A DNA stretch of 64,000 nt from Larix kaempferi (lineage: Eukaryota; Streptophyta; Pinopsida; Pinales; Pinaceae), in NCBI GenBank assembly GCA_027924585.1, contig BSBM01001026.1:2488501-2552500 (forward strand), read 5' to 3'. The translations under genes and the position numbers were made by a program. A model generated the notes under the pieces. It had not been told where the DNA came from. It saw only the letters and a list, made by a program, of their open reading frames with translations, and did no database searches. Shown in pieces: positions 24,480-36,119 of the stretch; position 1 is the first letter of the stretch; each line of letters opens with the position of its first letter.

Positions 24480-26400
24480 GATCCTTGATGTGACTAACTA
24501 TTAAGAAAAAAATTATGGATCCATACTTATTTTGAGGTTTATCAATGATGACAAATCTTACTAATTCTCAAAGGAGTGAGTTAAAAAGTAAAAACTCAAC
24601 TTTTTTTAAAGTATATTTTTGATGATTTTTGACATTATAACAATCTAGATCTTCTTAAAAAGAATCTCTAAAAAAAATAAATGGTAGAGTTTGACCATTT
24701 ATTAACTTACTCTATTCTTTAAAAAAAAAATTATAAAATATTTAACATTATTTTTTATATAATTTCTAAAATATTTAAACTACTTTTTAAATAAATAACT
24801 ATATCTTATAAACAAATTTAATAAAACATTTTTTGAAAAAATATTATAAAAAATAAATTACTTACATAATAAAATTTAACCCTTAACCCTTAAACCCAAC
24901 AATATCCATCCATTATACCCATTTCAATGAAAAAATTAATAATAATCATAACATTACTTCCAACGACATAATTAATATTTTAACTTAAAATTAAATACTT
25001 CTACTTTAAATTACTTTTGCTCGTAAAAATTAGCGAACAATAGAATAAATTAATGTCATAATCCAACAGAGGTAAGATCCATTGTTTTATGTAGTTCACT
25101 AAATGTTTATATGGTTAAATATGTAAATAATGAAGATTTTAAATCTTAAAATATTATTAAAAAAAGAGAGTCCTACTTTAATGTGATGATTAATGTTTCT
25201 GCTACTTTTGACTTTCTTGTTTTCACAAACAGCACGTCCATTTAAAACCATGGACCAGATTTTAAAAACCAATCAAAAGTAAGTGAAGTAAGTGTGTGTA
25301 AATTTTTTGTCTTGTTACCACAAACATCATGTCCATTTAAACCCCTCGACCAGGTTCTAAAAACAAATCAAAAGTGAGTGGGTAAAAATAGTACAAACTA
25401 GTTTGTTTTATTTTAAAAAATCCAAATATGGATAACAACATAAAGTGACCAAACAAACATTTTATGATGATGAAATGAAGAAGTCATATGGGCATCTTGG
25501 TTACATGTGGATTACAAATCTTTTATATATAACTTCATTATCAAAAATAGTTGAAGGGTCACAATGCTATGAACATGTACAACATTGAATTAAAAGTTTA
25601 TCCATTTTTTCTAAAATTAGTCTTACAAGCTTAATTTCATATTAATGTGATATAAATATTAACTTTAAAATAGAAGAGAGATTTGAAAATTTTAGATATG
25701 TGTATAAAGGTTTTAAGAATTGAGATCATATTAAGTTATTGGTATATTTTTTAATTAAACTAGAATGTGGAAGTGAATTGAGGATGGAATATGAAGGAGT
25801 ACTATGGAGTCATCCCTAATGCATGAGCTTATCATCAAGGCAATGAGTTAACTATGATTGAAGATTTTGTCCTCAAGTGCCTATTGAAATCTAAACTAAC
25901 TCCAATTGAAATCTAAACTAATTCTAAGGAACCTCCTTCTTTTGCATCTTTGAATGTGCATTTAGTGACTCATTTTACTTGTAATGATTATCTTATGATT
26001 CACATGGTAGTTGAGAGTACTAATTAGTTGTTGTGTCCTTGTGTTTAAATGCACCTTTGTACTTTATATCATGTCTTATGATCTTGATCGATTTCATTTG
26101 ATTGGTCACGGGGAAAATCTTTTTGGCATTTCTCTTCATTTCGAGGATCTTAAGGTAAAGTCTAAAATCTTTAATGCACAAGGCTAAGTCAACAACTCAT
26201 GGATAGATCATGCAACTCATCAACAATCGGCTCATTAAGAGAAAACATGTCACAAAGTGGATTTGAACCTGTACGGGAAGGGTAAGATTTTTCCTTGCAA
26301 CCACTCAAGCTACAACCAATTGATAGTCCTAATTCGATTAACTTATGTATGTTTTGGTTTAATTTTATTTTGCTTTCATGCCTTGGCTCTTGCATAGTAT
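24480..26400. repeat. Dispersed repeat R2, longest copy
   Basis: It matches 31975-32335, 36120-36522 and 48440-50326 over different parts, with long shared runs such as AAACAGCACGTCCATTTAAA. No coding domain. It contains a SINE-like segment shared with the 48-50 kb copy. Possibly a long non-coding element or an LTR-type derivative; I found no termini. Confidence 0.7.
26190..26325 (-). mobile_element. tRNA-derived SINE-like segment within R2
   Basis: On the minus strand TAGCTTGAGTGGTTG (box A, 26298-26313) is followed about 40 bases on by GGTTCAAATCC (box B, 26259-26270), the internal RNA polymerase III promoter of tRNA-derived SINEs. The same segment with the same flanks lies at about 50120-50275, so it was in R2 before the copies separated. 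Confidence 0.6.
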
Positions 26401-27189
26401 TATCCTCAACCTTTGTGTGCATTTGGTTGATACTGGCTTGTGGTTTCATGTGTTGTAAAGTCCACCCTTTACATAGGTTGGTGTGCCTCATTTTCATGAT
26501 TGATAATGAAACACAAACCAGAATCATAACTTTTCGACAAATGACATGAGAGGGCAAGAGAGGTCGAGTATTATATCACAAGAAGGGAATAAGCAAGTGA
26601 CATATGCACATGCAAATGACAGAATGCATGGCATGCAAGGGAGAGATAGATAGCATACTATAACTTATGGTGGTGACATTAGGCCATGTCTAATGAAGAA
26701 ACATCAGGATCAATCAAGCCACAAATTTATCTCATGAGATTCATGGTATTTGCATTGAAAACGTAATGTCAAGTATGCTAAGAGTGACATGCAAAGTGGT
26801 AAAGTGAAAAAAAGAAAGGTTGAGACTACATATGAGTATAGTTTCCTATTTTAATTAAGCGTATTGTACTCATTCCCTATCACTAAAAATCTATCGGTCA
26901 AGTTTCATAGCAAGGCAACGAGTTTTACAGCTCTTTCCTCATAAGTGCATTTGGCACTCAGAGATCACCTTCACCATTTAAAATTAGTTTTGCAAGTGAT
27001 CATCTTAGTAATGTCAATGATCTTGATTAAAGACCGTGTGTCATGGATGAAGACCATGTATAGAGATTTTGATATTGGTGAAGTAGTGTGCTCCGAACAA
27101 GAATTAGACCTTATCCAACAAGGGTCTTTTGCGCATATTTTGGGTGTCAGAGCATATTGAGTTTTGAATTCTAGAAGAGGTCACTTCAA
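26400..27189. other. No gene recognised
   Basis: Short plus and minus frames only. The left part still resembles the end of R2. The right part may be decayed pol of gypsy element C, but no RT motif was seen. Confidence 0.35.
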
Positions 27190-28150
27190 CATTTTGGGGG
27201 GCTATGAAGTCAAAAGAATTGATGAAATTCAATTCCAAGGCCCACAAGTACAAAATGCATATTAATATTTTTCATTCTACCCCCCTTGTTTATCAAGATT
27301 TGGAAATTGGAAATGGGGTGTATATAGCAATGGTGTCTTGCACCATGTGCCTATGGATGAAATTATGGGTTTTTCCACTATCAATTAGCACAATGAATTT
27401 CTTGTGCTTTATTTAACGAATCAATTTTAGTGCTTGGGGAGTGGAAAACCTGGATAAAGCATGAAGGGAAAATTGTTTTTATTCATATGGAATTAGTATT
27501 TAAGGAGCATCTTCAAGAGGAGGCATTTGGTCTTCACCATCCGATTCAAGTAGAGGTTCTGTAGTGTTGGTTTCTGGGACCTCAGGGTGGTTGGCTTCGA
27601 TCAAGAAGGTTTTATGTTCTTTACATACATATTTTCATCACAATTATAACAAAAGCTGAGGCGTTGATGCTTAACCATGGTCTACGAGGTGATCTTATGG
27701 ATGCAGAAAGGTGGGGTGGGAGTATTGCTTGGAGGGGGAGCCATGGGAGATACGGTGCGAGGGGGAAAGGAAGAGCGCTTGGTTGGGCATCAAGGAACAA
27801 TTCAACTTCATGAGTTCTATCACAAGCTTCTAACCAAGTGGAGGATCCTTGCATGAGGACATGGGAATGAATTGCCTCCTTGAGGCCACTGATGAAACAT
27901 TCTCATAAATAGCGAGTGACATTGTCGAAGCGCTCGTGAAGGATCTTCACAAATTGGCTCCAAGGGACATAGTGAAGATAAGATTCTGGTATCGTTGCCA
28001 CCACTTCCAATATTCAGAATCTAAATATAAGACCCCAAGTTTCATCTTTGGAGAGCATCCTTCATGCCATGGAGAGAAAAATAATGTTCGATTTGAGTTA
28101 CCCAACTTGAGAGGTTGAAGCCCTCAAATTTTAACATGTTAATCTTCGGA
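27190..28150 (-). pseudogene. Degenerate gag-protease of gypsy element C
   Basis: Starting near 28140 the minus frame gives FEGFNLSSWVTQIEHYFSLHGMKD, a plant gypsy gag core. Many frames later there is LCYNCDE-like CYNCDEN (a decayed CCHC knuckle) followed by LIEANHPEVPETNTTEPLLE. From about 27420 comes IVLIDSGKTHNFIHRHMVQD, an aspartic-protease active site (D-S-G) in its usual context, then PNFQILINKGGRMK. Many stops and shifts separate these pieces. Gag would package the RNA and the protease would cut the polyprotein; neither can work here. Confidence 0.75.
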
Positions 28151-28401
28151 AAACAATGCCATGGAATTTTTTCTTTAAAGGAGGGAGATCGGTGTTCTAG
28201 AAAGAGGGAACGAGTGCCCTAGTCTTCAGTGGCCACAAATTCATGATTGGATGTGTCCCAGGGGGAAAAATATCCACAATGTTAGGCAATAACAGTTAGC
28301 AGGGAATGGGAGTTGGAGTGCTCATTTTCATGTACAGTCATCCTCAATTGCGAGAGTTGGAAGGTCAGGAGTTTGAGTGGAAGATTTTGGATTGGGTTGG
28401 A

Positions 28402-28415
28402 GGGGGGGGGGGGGG
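28402..28415 (+). repeat. G14 homopolymer
   Basis: Fourteen consecutive G bases within a wider G-rich run in the leader of gypsy element C (a C run on the element's sense strand). It could form a G-quadruplex and is also a likely assembly or sequencing weak spot. Confidence 0.9.
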
Positions 28416-28463
28416 TTGGTTGGTGTTCTCCATGTTGGCCTAGTGGCGAATGTGTACCATGGC

Positions 28464-28665
28464 TACCAAAATAAGGTTGTGGGATATATATATCAAAATG
28501 GTCAAGGTGGATCAAGGAGTCTATGTGGAGGTAGGTCACAAATAAGGGTTTATGTGACTCCCAAAAAAGGTTATGATAAATATATATCAAAACGATCAAT
28601 GTGATGCAATGATTCTAATGAGGTAGGTCACCAATAAGGGATTTCTAGACCCTCTAGACTTTTTT
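28464..28665. repeat. Two imperfect tandem units of about 105 bp in the element C leader
   Basis: ATATATATCAAAATGGTCAA ... GAGGTAGGTCACAAATAAGGG and a diverged second unit (ATATATCAAAACGATCAA ... GAGGTAGGTCACCAATAAGGG) follow each other. Confidence 0.7.
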
Positions 28666-29356
28666 ACGCTGGGGCTTGAATGCCACTGAATTGACATAAT
28701 TGCCAAATTCCTGGTAGATTCAAAGATGTAGGAAGTCCATGCGACTTCCCTCAATGAATTTGTTGGTTGCTTCGACATAATGAAGAAATCTCACAAATAG
28801 GTTGCAGAGAGAAGGGTTTCCAGGTTTTCCAAGGTTCTAAATTCAATGGAGTGTCATGCGTTATAACTCTCTTATATACTTGTAGGGTCCAACAATACCA
28901 ATCGACCCAATATTTGGGGGCACTAACTAAGGATGATTAATCGTTCCCTCAACCATACTACTGGACTACCCAAGTACGCAAGAGTATCTTTTTAAGTGTT
29001 GTTCTCGGTGCAACTATAGCAACAGGACAATTGCAGGTTAGTGTCGGGTGACCTATAGGAATTTGGATATACCCTAGGGTATGTGGAAGTGATTCTATGT
29101 CTAGGTGTTATCTAATGCCTTACAACTCGAAGGGGTACCAACATGAGTTACAATGGTGTCCAACAATTGCACCAAATGTAATGTGACTAAGTACCAACTG
29201 TATTCACTGCATGTATTGCTCCCCAACCGCATGTTTATTCGTTGAACAACAGATCTCTGACATTATTTTCAGACACCAGAACACGTCTCTAGCCTAAAAA
29301 AAAATCTATCAATTCTTGAAGGCATGTTGTCTCAGGATCATGGCTTTGATACCATT

Positions 29357-29788
29357 TGTGGTGTTTCTTACCCTTGTAAGTTGAGAATCACACAATATAT
29401 AGCAAGATTAGCATGCAGTAAACCAGAAATAAGAAACACAAAACCTGAATTATGAGACAATAACAACAAAATATGGTAGAAAAGAGCTTTGTTATTATGG
29501 GAACATTATTGATAGGCCTCTTATGGTAGGGCAACCATTCACTTCAGCAGAACTTCGTTACAATATTCTTCACAAAACATATCACAGCCTTGAAACTTAT
29601 TTAAATAAGCTTCAAATGTCCAAAACCCTAACTACTTGACATGGTGAAATACTATCGCCTAATAGATTTTATTTTAATTAATAAAGAATCCCTATTTACA
29701 TTGACTGCCAACCTTATTACTAAATTATGACTCCATAATATATATAATTACTTCTTAAAACGAGACAAATTAGCAGAACACCCTAACA
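29357..29788 (-). repeat. 5' LTR of gypsy element C
   Basis: It starts TGTTAGGGTGTTCTGC and ends CACCACA on the minus strand, directly before the primer-binding site. TATTTAAATAAG inside could be a TATA-like promoter. Its first 50 or so bases are duplicated outside the element in the adjoining tandem repeat. Confidence 0.8.
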
Positions 29789-30103
29789 CATATACACTTC
29801 AACATTTCGTACACATGCTAACATCTAAAGATATCAACCACTACTTAAAAGTGTTATGGAAGATCAACCATTTTCATAATAAAATCTCTACCTCTTATTA
29901 AATTGCTATGCATTTATATCATATATATAATTACTTCTTAAAATGAGACAAATTAGAAGAACACCCTAACACATATACACTTCAACATTTCGTACACATG
30001 CTAACATCTAAAGATATCAACCACTACTTAAAAGTGTTATGGAAGATCAACCATTTTCATAATAAAATCTCTACCTCTTATTAAATTGCTATGCATTTAG
30101 ATC
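29738..30103. repeat. 183-bp tandem duplication spanning the LTR edge
   Basis: Copy 1 (29738-29920) and copy 2 (29921-30103) are nearly identical. Each contains about 50 bp of LTR start plus about 130 bp of R1-like flank, so the duplication happened after element C inserted. Confidence 0.88.
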
Positions 30104-30245
30104 ATACGTCTTGTTAAATTGCTTAAATCTTTCCTTTCAGTACTTACGTAATGAACATGATTATTTTTCTTTACATCTCACTTCATAACATTGAAGTATG
30201 AGATTACTCCATCTCTTCCATTCCGAATATACCATTATACATTAT
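29790..30245 (+). repeat. R1 repeat, third location
   Basis: The left half (TACACATGCTAACATCTAAA type) is present twice through the tandem duplication. The right half follows at about 30140-30240 (TACTTACGTAATGAACATGA ...). The (TA)n tract seen in other copies is missing here. Confidence 0.7.
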
Positions 30246-31005
30246 CTTTAATATTATATCTATGCTTTAGTTGTTGATATGTAATTATCCGGAACACATA
30301 TCTCATGATTAATTTTATAATTTTAAATTTTCTTAAATTTTAAATTATTTTATACATAATTGCTTTTTAAGGATTAGTTAAAATGGTTCAACATTTTATG
30401 TTGAAGTTATAATGGTTAAGGAAGTAACGATGTTCAAACGATTTGCGTTTTTCGAGATTAGGCATACATGTTATTTGTCGATGGCATTTATCCTTAACAC
30501 CATTTACATCAAGTGAAAAGATGTTTTAATCTTTTTTATAAGCAATTATTTATAAATTTTTGATATAAATTAAAAATAGATTTTTAACATTATTAACCAT
30601 ATTTTTGTTTTACTTGCTACTTTGGTCGTAACTTCTGAGACTAGTCTGTGGTTTAAGAAACCATGACGGAAGGGCATCTAAGTTGTCAAAATCACTTGGG
30701 GATCGCATTCGGCCTGGGCAACACCAACCCTTAACATGGATGGATTTTAAGTGTCTCCTCTCGACTACCTTGTGGGGTTTGAACTCAATTCACCATGCAA
30801 AACGAGGCCCATCGAAACCAACTATGTTAGTGGGAGATGACTAACATTGCTAGTCACATTACCTCATATAATTTAATCAAATTAATTATTTTAAAATTAT
30901 TTTCCAGCACAGAATTAAACATTCAAGCTTAAGTTTCATTAAAAATATATATATATGAAATGATAAAAACTACTTTACCCTCATGATCATTACACACACA
31001 CACAA
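30246..31005. other. No gene seen; AT-rich
   Basis: Nothing recognised apart from a short CA microsatellite at about 30992-31003 at the edge of the SINE. Confidence 0.4.
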
Positions 31006-31227
31006 ACCCGTGGGGTAGCTCAGTTGGTTGGAGCTTCCGGGACCAAGCTGTTATGAGGTCGAGGTCGAGGGTTCAATTCTCTGGGTCCTCTGGGATTAGG
31101 CACCCAAGTTTGGTGTCGAGGATAGGCTCTGAAATAGTCTAACAAGGTGAGGCCCCTTCGGGTGGGACCCTTGGATTGCTTCTCCGCGGATGTAGCGACC
31201 CGATATTCGGGTGTGAACCACATTGAA
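31006..31227 (+). mobile_element. tRNA-derived SINE, plus strand
   Basis: GTAGCTCAGTTGGTTGG (box A, from 31015) and GGGTTCAATTCT (box B, 31070-31080) are spaced as in a tRNA-type pol III promoter. A unique body and an (AT)n tail (31228-31247) follow. No clear target duplication could be read in the AT-rich flanks. Confidence 0.75.
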
Positions 31228-31441
31228 TATATATATATATCTATATATAACTAACAAGAACCATAATGGATCATATTTATAAAGAGGTTGTAGGAACTCC
31301 ATGTAGCTGAAGAAATTTATGCAAAAATGATCTACATATGTTGTCCAAAATATGATAGCTTTCCTTTGAAAATAGTGATTGCTTACAGAGTCTATTTTAT
31401 CTCTATTATGTCTATAACTATACTTCTTGACATACTGCCCC

Positions 31442-31499
31442 AAATCCTACCATGGATTGAGAGCTTTGTGCAAAGGGCTCTTAATCCATGGTAGGATTT
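31442..31499. repeat. Near-perfect 58-bp palindrome
   Basis: AAATCCTACCATGGATTGAG + AGC (31442-31464) pairs with 31477-31499 with one mismatch, and the 12-base centre is itself almost self-complementary. A transcript would fold into a hairpin of about 23 uninterrupted pairs plus a short inner stem. Confidence 0.92.
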
Positions 31500-31974
31500 C
31501 AAAATCATTGGCCAATTTACCATATTTCAAAGTTAAATTTATGAGCTTAGATTCCATATCTTCCTGTTTAGTTTCCTATCTCTCCATATGGATACTCAAG
31601 TATTCAATTGCCTCCTTCATTCCCGTGAGTTGAATTGACATTTGGATTAGAATCCTTTTTACCTCAATATTATTATCTTCACGAGCTCAACTCGAACCAA
31701 GTGGACTCGCCATTCCAATTGACATGACTTTATTTACCAATGTTCCCAAATTCCTTCATATTTCTTGTTGTGAATAACTAGAAACTCTAGATTTCCCCTG
31801 AGTATTCATATAATTGAATAAACAAGTTACCCCATCCCACAATCCTCCATAGCCTCTTGAACTCATTAAAAAAACAGAACAGAGAAATGTGAACTTACTT
31901 ATGGTCTTGATGCCCTGGTCACCTGTAATGAGATAAAGCAACTGGTCTTGATGCCTTGGTCACCATTAACGGAA
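31500..31974. other. No gene recognised
   Basis: Short frames only. A 20-base run around GGTCTTGATGCCYTGGTCACC is repeated at about 31902-31922 and 31944-31964. Confidence 0.35.
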
Positions 31975-32335
31975 GCTTTAAGGATCTATACTTATTTTAA
32001 TGTTTATAAACAATGATGAATCTTACTAATTCTTAAAGGAGTGAGTTAAAAAGTGGACAAACTCAACTTTTTTTTTCCAGATGAGGCAAAGTTTCACTTT
32101 GATCCATTCATTATTTTTACATTATGACAATATAGGTCTTCTTAAAATGGAACAAAATCCGTAAGAGTAAATTTCCATGGTCAAAGTTCCCATCAATTAG
32201 GTGGAAGTACAACTTCCAGCAAAATTCTTATTAGACTTGGGGAAGAATTTTGACAAAAAAATGGTTGAGTTTGTCCACTTATTAACTTACTCCATTCTTA
32301 AAAAGGAAACTATAAAATGTATAGCAATTTTCTTT
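31975..32335. repeat. R2 fragment
   Basis: Matches 24500-24770: TCTTACTAATTCTTAAAGGA, GAGTGAGTTAAAAAG and TTATTAACTTACTCCATTC, with extra sequence in the middle. It abuts LINE sequence on the right. Confidence 0.7.
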
Positions 32336-32620
32336 ATATAAAAATCAGGGTGGCAGGTGTTGGGGAGTCCTCATTGACCCTGACGGACAAGAAGTAAAAA
32401 GTTTTTCTTGGGGACTGGGAGTCACCACCAATAACTACGCAGAGGTGCATGTTAAAAACCTTGGTGTGCAAGAAATCACAATCTTTGGATCCTTCCATGT
32501 CATTAAATAGGAAAGAAGCCATGCAGAGAAGACTCACAAGGTTCATAATAAAATCGCTTGGAATCTCCAAAGTGTCAAAGCAATAAACTATTTGCACCTC
32601 GGAAGACGCATGATTCATAT
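32336..32620 (+). pseudogene. LINE RNase H-domain fragment
   Basis: The frame from about 32340 reads NQGGRCWGVLIDPDGQEVKS then FSWGLGVTTNNYAEVHVKNL and ITIFGSFHVIK. This is the start of a plant LINE RNase H: first strand, GLG.TTNN.AE acid site and the next strand. A stretch between AEVHVKNL and GVQEI is missing, a TAG follows K, and the end is unreadable. Confidence 0.75.
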
Positions 32621-33126
32621 TTATGTGAGCACAAAATGAAAGAGAATATTTAGAACCACATACACATATATATTGCAAGGAACATAGTGATATAGTAAAC
32701 CCAGATTCTATTAAATGAATGAAACATAACATATTGTAAAATAAAAGCAGCTATAATGGTGGTAGCTATATCTCTGAGAAGAGATGTGGCAGCTACACTC
32801 ATTTGTGACAAGCATATTACAAAAGGATCCTATAGGGCCTTTTTATCATAAGCATGAAGGAAAAAACCCTAACATCCAAAAATCTAACCCTAGGAGATGA
32901 ACCCTAAAAGGGTTTGCGGGTCCAAGGTGGTTAGTTGAGGTGTTAACTTCTTGGGGGCATAACTTTTGCATACGATCCCCATTTAGGGTGTTCGGTAGCT
33001 TGTTGGAAAGGTATAGCCGAGATGAACACATTTATGACATCTCAACATGACTTTAATTATGTTTGGATTGTTGCATTGCCAAAAACCATCGTTTAGGGCC
33101 TCAAAACAACCCCATAAGTTTTCGGT

Positions 33127-33366
33127 CCAAAAAACTGTAAAAACTACCAAACTAGAAAAATTGTTTTGAGACAATGGAATAGGTGGTTGGCTCCCGATAT
33201 CCATTTGGACCAGTCTGCTGACCCGAAAACCAGTAAAAAATGCCAAGTTGGAAAATCTTTTTTGAGCTATTGGAATAGGTGGGTGGCCACTAATACCCAT
33301 CTGGATCATCACAATAATAACCTTGCAGATCAACTAGCAAATATTGCGGCCAAGTTTGATAAATGA
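33127..33366 (+). pseudogene. LINE RNase H tail with tandem 97-bp duplication
   Basis: The open frame 33166-33366 ends with HLDHHNNNLADQLANIAAKF, the R-x-x-N-x-x-A-D-x-L-A-N end of a LINE RNase H. It is built of two similar blocks, 33127-33212 and 33225-33308 (86 and 84 bp, about 97-bp period), of which only the second retains the NxxADxLAN box. Probably the 3' part of the fragment at 32336, separated by about 500 bp of other DNA. Confidence 0.65.
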
Positions 33367-33701
33367 GTGCTTCATCACAATACATATCCTCTGGAGTCAA
33401 GCTAGTTACCGTAAGTTCATTGTGGATATTTATATGTGGAAGGCTAAAAAGTTTAGGAATTTTTTTAATGGTAAATATTGGAGCCACTTGACACATGGCC
33501 CCAAACAAAGAATATACTCCAAGCAATTACCACTAAGACTCACTGCATTTACCTCAAGCAAGAGAGACCTCCCTCCCTCGTGTGCCTTCGGCTCTGCATA
33601 CCCTTACTTGCACTTATGGCTGTTGAGGAAATTATGGCTTTCCCCTCAGTTTTTTCCTGCTCAGGTTGGATAAAAATGGACATTGTGGGTTTGTTAAACT
33701 A

Positions 33702-35245
33702 TGTCACGTCCCCTCCTGTGGATCCGATGCAAGGGAGGAAACATGGCTAACATTCCAGGGCTTGTTTGTAAAGATACTCAGCCCCGTTCATTTAACATAA
33801 TTCACAATAAATAAAAACTTATGTGTGCAGATTCATACTCAATATAAACACAACAAAAATAAACATTATCCACGCATAACTACATCATGCATTCAACATA
33901 CCAATAAAAGTCATCAAATTAAACATTGCAGAGCACAGAATGAATATAATTTAAACCACAGAGAATACTTATCTTGAAAATGAAATTGTCCAACAACTAG
34001 CTATGTGAGAGCAACGTTCCACCCAACCATAGATCTCTGTCCAACTTGTATTCTTTCAGCTAAGAGACCACCCCCGAGCTGGGATGTGTATCCACTAAGG
34101 AGGAACTAGACAGGCTCACTCACCGCCATGATCTTACACACACAATCATGCTAAGCCAACACACGGTTGGGTTTATCAAGCATGCAAAAGACAAATGAGG
34201 AGGATGCTAAGCCAGTGAGCTCATCCATAGAGCTATAGACATCTCAACTAAACTCAAACAGTCATGGCACCCACAATACCCACCACACCCAAACACAAGG
34301 AAGGTCCCCTTCTCCGCTGCACAGTCCCTCAGGCGTCCCTTCCCTCCAGTGCTCTTCAGGGTGGGAATAGAAAGGTCCAGTTGCTAATATTCTTGAGATT
34401 CTAGACTTCACTGGGTTTATCAAGCAATCCAATCCTCTATTCAAACATTCACACTTGGATTTTCACAATTTGGTGACCAAATAACTCAATCTCGTAATTG
34501 GATTTCTAGGCTATAAAAACTGGGTTTTCCAATGGATTTCGGGGTATCTAATACTCTAAATTCGCCCCAAGGTTCATATCTATGGATCCCCCATTGGATT
34601 TCACTGTCAATACCAAATTCTGGGCGTTTATGGCACTTCAAAACGTGTGTTAATTCATAGTTGCGATTTCTGGTTTTTCTCACTGTTGGGCATGCGTAAT
34701 GGATGGAAACTGATGCTGGGATGTTCAACAATGGAATGGGAATGAGGAAGAACGAATTCCCATGAGGTAGGATGACTTGTGGTACAAGAAAAATAGAGCC
34801 CATACCTACCATACGAATTTCTGGGCTGCCCATGCTCCATTGAATCCATGGATTGATTTCTTTAACAACTTTTTTACACATAATTAAATGCCAGCAAGGA
34901 AAGTCAAATGGGTTCTCAAAATGACATTTGGCAGCCTATGGTTCAATCCCACAACCCCCTGAGCACTCCCTAGTGGAATACACATGGCCCCTTCTCATTA
35001 GTTGCTTCCATAGCCAGTTTTGATATTTTATTGAAATATTAATATTTACACCAAATTACAATATTTCATGGCTTAATAGCACATGGGTAGTAAAATATCA
35101 AATACTTTCCTTTCTAAATAAAATCCGAGCATACACTAGCGGGGCCTTGGCCTTGTTCTCCTCGCTAGGAAAACATACATCGCATGTACACAATATTTAC
35201 ATAAAAGCCAATATACCATAAGGGTCAAAATTGGGGTATTATGTA
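33702..35245 (-). mobile_element. Solo LTR, about 1.5 kb
   Basis: A block starting TGTCACGTCCCC and ending GGGGTATTATGTA on the plus strand is bounded on both sides by AACTA (33697-33701 and 35246-35250), a 5-bp target duplication. On the minus strand it begins TACATAATACCCCAATTTTGA, like the TGT...CCCCAATTTTG start of many plant gypsy LTRs with G to A at base 2, and it ends ...GTGACA. No PBS, PPT or coding sequence lies next to it, so I read it as an LTR left by recombination between two LTRs. The strand is a guess from this resemblance. Confidence 0.68.
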
Positions 35246-36119
35246 AACTAAGAGCTTGATGTGGCGAAGCGATATCAACAAGATACTTGGTAGAGTGTTC
35301 CCACTTGCAAAAACCAACCCATAATTCTCTACTCTTCGAGCTCCCCGGGTAAGTCTTTAATTGTTGGCATTGTTACTACTTCTCAGTGGAATTTGGTAAT
35401 TCTCCCTCGACTGTTTGTTCCGTCGAGTCCGAAGGGACACATGCTATTTGGCCAATGCCCCTCCTTGATTATTCATTTTGTTCCCCTTTAGAGTGGGAGT
35501 AATGCTCTTCTGAAAGGAATTGGGGCTGAAATGGCGAAACCCACAAATTGTGGGTTAGATGTAGGCATGGCTTTGAGTGAAATCGTAGACATATAGAAGA
35601 TTTTGTAGAGGATGAAGATTTAGGTAGACGAAATGGATCAGGCTATTACCGCATTAACACCCAAATTGAATTGCAGGATCGAAGGAAAGATCGGTTTGAA
35701 TCCAAGGTGGAGAAGCAGGGGGGTAAGATTGAAATTCTAGCAAAAGAATTAACCGTGCACCTCGATCTAATCCAGGAATTCACCCAAGGGAGCTAGTCTT
35801 GCATAGGGAAATATTCTACTTCAAAGGATCTGGATGAGGATACAGTGCAACAGACAACATTGGCAATGTTTGATGGTCCAAGTTCACCAATTCAGAATCA
35901 CATTGATGGTAACCAGTCCTTGGAGGGAGGCTAATTCAACCTGGTTCACAGATAATCTACCTATTTTCATATGTATTTTCGATGCATTTTACTTTTAAAG
36001 TAGTTTATTAGGCAGCGTAATATGGATCTATATGGTTGAGGGAAATTTTGATGAAATTGTCCTTATACAGCCATAAGTTTTGTACTGGACCTATTTGTAA
36101 ATTCTAGGTTACGTAGGAT
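35246..36119. other. Unrecognised stretch with a coding-like frame
   Basis: From about 35596 to 35930 (plus) one frame stays open except for a single TAG. It contains QIELQDRRKDRFESKVEKQG then GKIEILAKELTVHLDLIQEF, a charged helical, coiled-coil-like segment. It has no start codon in place and I do not recognise it. A retroelement gag or ORF1 piece is one possibility. Confidence 0.3.

Larger units (their letters stand above)
27190..29788 (-). mobile_element. Ty3/gypsy element C, 5' part only (LTR, PBS, gag, protease)
   Basis: Minus strand. The 432-bp 5' LTR (29788-29357) runs TGTTAGGGTGTTC ... CACCACA. A 2-base spacer and TGGTATCAAAGCC (29354-29342, initiator-Met tRNA primer site) follow. 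Then come a leader with a C14/G14 tract, gag and a protease domain. RT, RNase H, integrase and the 3' LTR are not in the window, so the element is truncated near 27190. The domain order and gag-protease style suggest a chromovirus-like lineage, which is inference. Confidence 0.82.
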
